A DNA stretch of 17,056 bases from an uncultured Gammaproteobacteria bacterium (GTDB taxonomy: Bacteria; Pseudomonadota; Gammaproteobacteria; SZUA-140): the NCBI GenBank assembly GCA_945788675.1, contig CALZMY010000255.1, positions 1 to 17,056 on the forward strand, in the 5' to 3' direction. Both the position numbers and the translations under genes were made by a program. Positions 15,001 through 17,056 of the stretch are shown piece after piece. The notes below the pieces were generated by a model. The model did no database searches. It was not told where the DNA came from and worked only from the letters and a program-made list of their open reading frames with translations. Position 1 is the first letter of the stretch; the number at the start of each line of letters is the position of its first letter.

Positions 15001-16803
15001 GCACAAAAAACAATTGATGGCGTCATTGACGGTTATCCTGGCGATGCGACTCGTGAGTGGGCCAGTGACGGTGAAAATGCTGGTGCATGGATTACACTGG
15101 ATTGGGGAAGCAGTACATATGTTGTAGATCGAGTAGTACTCTATGATCGAATAAACCTTTTTGACCACATCTCCAGTGCAACCCTCAACTTCAGCGACGG
15201 CAGCAGTATCGTTGTAGGTCCTCTGAATAACGCCGGAGAGGCGCTTGTAACGACATTTTCCCCAAGAATGATTTCAAGTATGACCATCAATATAGACAAT
15301 ACTAGCGTCGACACACAGAATATTGGCCTAGCAGAAATAGAAATTGCCGGGATAGTACATACAGGGCAGAATCTGGCGCCCATCGCAAATGCCGGAGATA
15401 ATCAAACCGTCGATGAAGGTACTATTACTCAACTGAATGGGACCTCGAGTAGCGACCTCAATGGAGATCCTCTAACCTACAGTTGGAGCCAGGTTGGAGG
15501 TATCCCTGTCATGCTCTCGGATGCTACTATGGCAAGCCCGATTTTTACTTCGCCATCAGGGCTTTTACAAAATGAAGTATTGAGCTTTGAGTTGGTCGTC
15601 AACGACGGTCAACTTGACAGCATCGCAGATAATGTCACTGTACTGACACAGATTTCGGTCGGGAGCAATGTGGCTCCCCTGGCTACAGCAACCGCATCAT
15701 CTGAAAGCACCGAACAGACAGCCAACAATGCCATCGACAATATAATAGATGGCTACCCGGGCGATGCCTACCGGGAATGGGCCTCGGCTGGACAGGGCGC
15801 CGGTGCCTGGATCAATTTAAACTGGGGTCGCTCTTACACCATAGACAGGATCATCATCCATGATCGTCCCAACCTATCGGACCAAATTACTAGTGCAACA
15901 TTAACATTCAGTGACGGAAGCAGTATTGACGTAGGTGCTCTGGACAACACTGGCGCTGGATATGTCATCACTTTCACACCTAAAGTGATATCAAGCATGT
16001 TAATGACAATCGATACCGTTGGCATAGCAACTGATAATATCGGGCTTGCTGAAATACAGGTCATTGGAACGCCATTCAACGGTGGAAACCTCGCCCCTAC
16101 CGCACTAGCTGGCATCGATCAAACAACCAATACGAGCACCCTGATTCAGCTGGATGGCTCTGCAAGCAGTGACCCCAACGGAGATATGCTCACCTATCAA
16201 TGGACACAAGTTAGCGGCCCACTGGTCACTTTATCGGATCCGAATATGGTTAATCCCATATTTACTACGCCATCAAGTCTTACAAATGATGTGGTCGTTG
16301 GATTTGAACTGGTGGTCAACGATGGCCTTCTAAACAGCTTTGCTGATCAGGTTAATATCTATGTCAATGTCGCATCGAGCATAAATATCGCGCCACTGGC
16401 GCTATCTGTCGCAGCATCATCTGAAAGCGGCAATCGTCAAGCTGCTCTAAAGGCAATCGATGGCATTATTGATGGCTATCCAAATGATCTTTATCGTGAG
16501 TGGGCGACCGCGGATGAAGGTGCTGGTGCCTGGATCACGTTGACCTGGGACAGCGCATATATTGTCGACAGTGTCACACTATATGATCGAATAAATCTCT
16601 TTGACCAGATCACGAATGCGACACTGACATTTAGTGATGGCAGCAGTGTAGCTGTGGGTACGCTCGATAATTCTGGCGCAGGGCTCGTAGTCTCATTTCC
16701 GCCAAGAGAAATCACTTCACTTACGCTAACAATTGATAGTGTAAGTATTTTCACCGGCAGCGTAGGCTTGGCAGAGGTTGAGGTTACGGGAACATCACCT
16801 TAA
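12016..16803 (+). CDS. secreted PIG-L/LmbE-type deacetylase with PKD-like and discoidin-like repeats, 1595 aa
   Basis: Very large extracellular protein. The ATG at 12016 has GGAG eight bases upstream. Signal peptide residues 1-24 (SRYFAVITVFVLNIYSSSYA). Residues ~25-297 form a PIG-L/LmbE metal-dependent deacetylase: IAPHPDDDVL with ligands H32 and D35, LTNGDNSG, and H176-Q-D-H179, the third zinc-ligand region. The family removes acetyl groups from N-acetylglucosaminyl substrates. After it come PKD-like domain 1 (298-395) and PKD-like domain 2 (397-494), then five discoidin/F5-8C-like domains (the type I know from such deacetylases as DUF7402; core REWATAGExxGAWL.L.W ... VVLYDRPN ... TFSDGSS ... 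GLAEIEV), alternating with PKD-like domains 3-6. It ends in a discoidin-like domain, with no sorting signal or membrane anchor. Likely role: deacetylating and binding a surface or environmental polysaccharide. The substrate is unknown. Confidence 0.9.
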   Translation: MARLSRYFAVITVFVLNIYSSSYAGILVIAPHPDDDVLTSAGIIHHALSRGQDVKVVYLTNGDNSGISTGLTRQEEAVAAQSELGLTEDNLIFLGYPDGYLGLIFNIYPALTDQYTTPNGQAVTYGNRGLGRVDYHSHRFGAPAAYNRANMVIDLQDVIETFQPEHIYTVSEHDTHQDHASTYDLTALAVTGANTSNPAYIPAIHTTVVWTADPGVWPAVQDPTSYHTESVDFAPAGLIWSERESLDVPISMQSTDFIENLKYQAINRHTTQGGASGFLGRFVHKDEIYWATNEIGSNRPPTVEAGASITVAEGTAIQLDGSASFDLDIDPLTFQWEQVGGLSVSLSDPTVAAPNFIAPSGITEDEILSFELIVNDGTFNSSRDLVSITVLAPPPINYPPIANAGNDQTVGMDIAIQLDGSGSSDPNGELITYQWTQVDGTPIALSDPTVVNPTLRTPTGLATDEVLTFELVTHDGAFSSTADQVDILVQLDGPSNIAPLATATASSEGSSSQTADKSIDEVIDGYPGDASREWATAGERTGAWLTLSWGRSYEVDRVVLYDRPNVSDQVNSAVLSFSDGSSINVGPLDNVGGAYVATFAPRLISELTVTVTGVSLTTGGVGLAEIEVVGTLFEGSNLPPVSDAGIDQNVGMGIPVQLDGSGSSDPNGDPITFFWAQTSGTPIVLSDATTANPIFSTPTGLIVDEVLSFELTVDDGLVSTTDQVDITVQVSAGVNIAPLAVTSASSENPGQPVTSAIDGIIDGFPGDASREWATAGEGAGAWLDLNWGSAYVVDRIVLYDRPNLSDQVTSATLTFSDGTRSTLTVGPLDNAGGVNVYTFAPKVTTSLIMTINSVLPGTNNAGLAEIEVIGVPYTGNNAAPTAAAGTNQTVGRGIAVQLDGTGSIDPDDNPLTYQWTQIAGPLVILSDTSTATPTFKTPANLTQDEIISFELVVNDGDNNSTPDQVDISVLLSAGSNIAPVASVTASSETVNTGQIAQKTIDGVIDGYPGDATREWASDGENAGAWITLDWGSSTYVVDRVVLYDRINLFDHISSATLNFSDGSSIVVGPLNNAGEALVTTFSPRMISSMTINIDNTSVDTQNIGLAEIEIAGIVHTGQNLAPIANAGDNQTVDEGTITQLNGTSSSDLNGDPLTYSWSQVGGIPVMLSDATMASPIFTSPSGLLQNEVLSFELVVNDGQLDSIADNVTVLTQISVGSNVAPLATATASSESTEQTANNAIDNIIDGYPGDAYREWASAGQGAGAWINLNWGRSYTIDRIIIHDRPNLSDQITSATLTFSDGSSIDVGALDNTGAGYVITFTPKVISSMLMTIDTVGIATDNIGLAEIQVIGTPFNGGNLAPTALAGIDQTTNTSTLIQLDGSASSDPNGDMLTYQWTQVSGPLVTLSDPNMVNPIFTTPSSLTNDVVVGFELVVNDGLLNSFADQVNIYVNVASSINIAPLALSVAASSESGNRQAALKAIDGIIDGYPNDLYREWATADEGAGAWITLTWDSAYIVDSVTLYDRINLFDQITNATLTFSDGSSVAVGTLDNSGAGLVVSFPPREITSLTLTIDSVSIFTGSVGLAEVEVTGTSP
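12907..16800 (+). repeat. tandem PKD-like / discoidin-like coding repeats
   Basis: PKD-like units (97-99 residues, hallmark LDGSGSSDPNGDxLTYxWTQ ... FELxVNDG): 12907-13200, 13204-13497, 13921-14214, 14641-14937, 15367-15663, 16084-16380. Discoidin-like units (140-143 residues): 13498-13920, 14215-14640, 14938-15366, 15664-16083, 16381-16800. From 13498 a discoidin+PKD pair repeats every 717-726 bases, four and a half times. Copies are clearly diverged at both base and residue level, so the duplications are old or under diversifying change. Confidence 0.9.
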
Positions 16804-17056
16804 CAGTTCTCACGCAGCCAGGGAAAGCAAGAAGCGTATAGCGCGGTGAATAAGAACCTCCGCAACATAACGGCTGCCAGTATACGGAAGGACTTGACTA
16901 TGGACGGTCAAGGCATTCAACAAATACAGCTACTTAGTCGACCCTGAAAAACCCACAAGCTCCTGACCAATAAAGAAAAAGAAGCTGGAATGAGATAAAA
17001 TAACGTCCAGAAACCGGTGTTAATCGCAGTAAAACTGGACGAAAAGGACAGCGCGG
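16804..17056. other. no gene seen downstream of the deacetylase
   Basis: No credible coding frame in these 253 bases. TTGAC/GTCAA (16895-16912 region) and CGTCCAG/CTGGACG (17004-17010 and 17035-17041) are small inverted repeats. No clear intrinsic terminator with a T run follows the deacetylase stop. Confidence 0.5.

Overview
The window looks like a chromosomal segment of a gammaproteobacterium, probably an environmental one with a PEP-CTERM/exosortase surface system. The pointers are a di-haem cytochrome c4, an argD-argF pair, DUF11-type secreted proteins, an IS200-type transposase, a PEP-CTERM protein and an XrtA-type PEP-CTERM locus ATPase. No rRNA, tRNA or CRISPR array was seen. The genus cannot be read from the sequence alone.

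Layout. 1-1045 (minus): two genes for secreted DUF11-type proteins, the first cut by the window edge. 1046-1675: a long gap rich in perfect inverted repeats. 1676-2221 (plus): a Nudix hydrolase, convergent with 2295-3497 (minus), a protein with two cyclic-nucleotide-binding-like domains and a rhodanese. 3498-3867: a divergent promoter region and a leader carrying a terminator-like hairpin in front of argD. 3868-7013 (plus): argD, argF and an Fbp/Pot-type ABC ATPase in one tight operon, closed by a strong bidirectional terminator. 7157-7810 (minus): cytochrome c4. About 8086-8690: an IS200-like element with matching end hairpins. 8713-9327 (minus): a small PEP-CTERM protein. 10036-11007 (minus): the PEP-CTERM-locus ATPase, flanked on both sides by gene-free, palindrome-rich blocks. 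12016-16803 (plus): a 1595-residue secreted PIG-L/LmbE-type deacetylase followed by six PKD-like and five discoidin-like repeats. 16804-17056: no supported gene.

How the parts fit. argD and argF carry two steps of arginine synthesis, and their start/stop overlap suggests translational coupling. The ABC ATPase shares the transcript but has no permease or binding protein here. The right half looks like accessory cell-surface DNA. A PEP-CTERM substrate, an ATPase of the kind found in exopolysaccharide/exosortase loci and a very large secreted deacetylase with carbohydrate-binding-like modules lie near one another. They are separated by long non-coding DNA and are not one operon.

The most interesting items are the modular deacetylase and its regular ~720-base repeat unit, the structured plus-strand block at 9698-10006 that ends in a terminator without any plus-strand gene, and the possible attenuator in front of argD.
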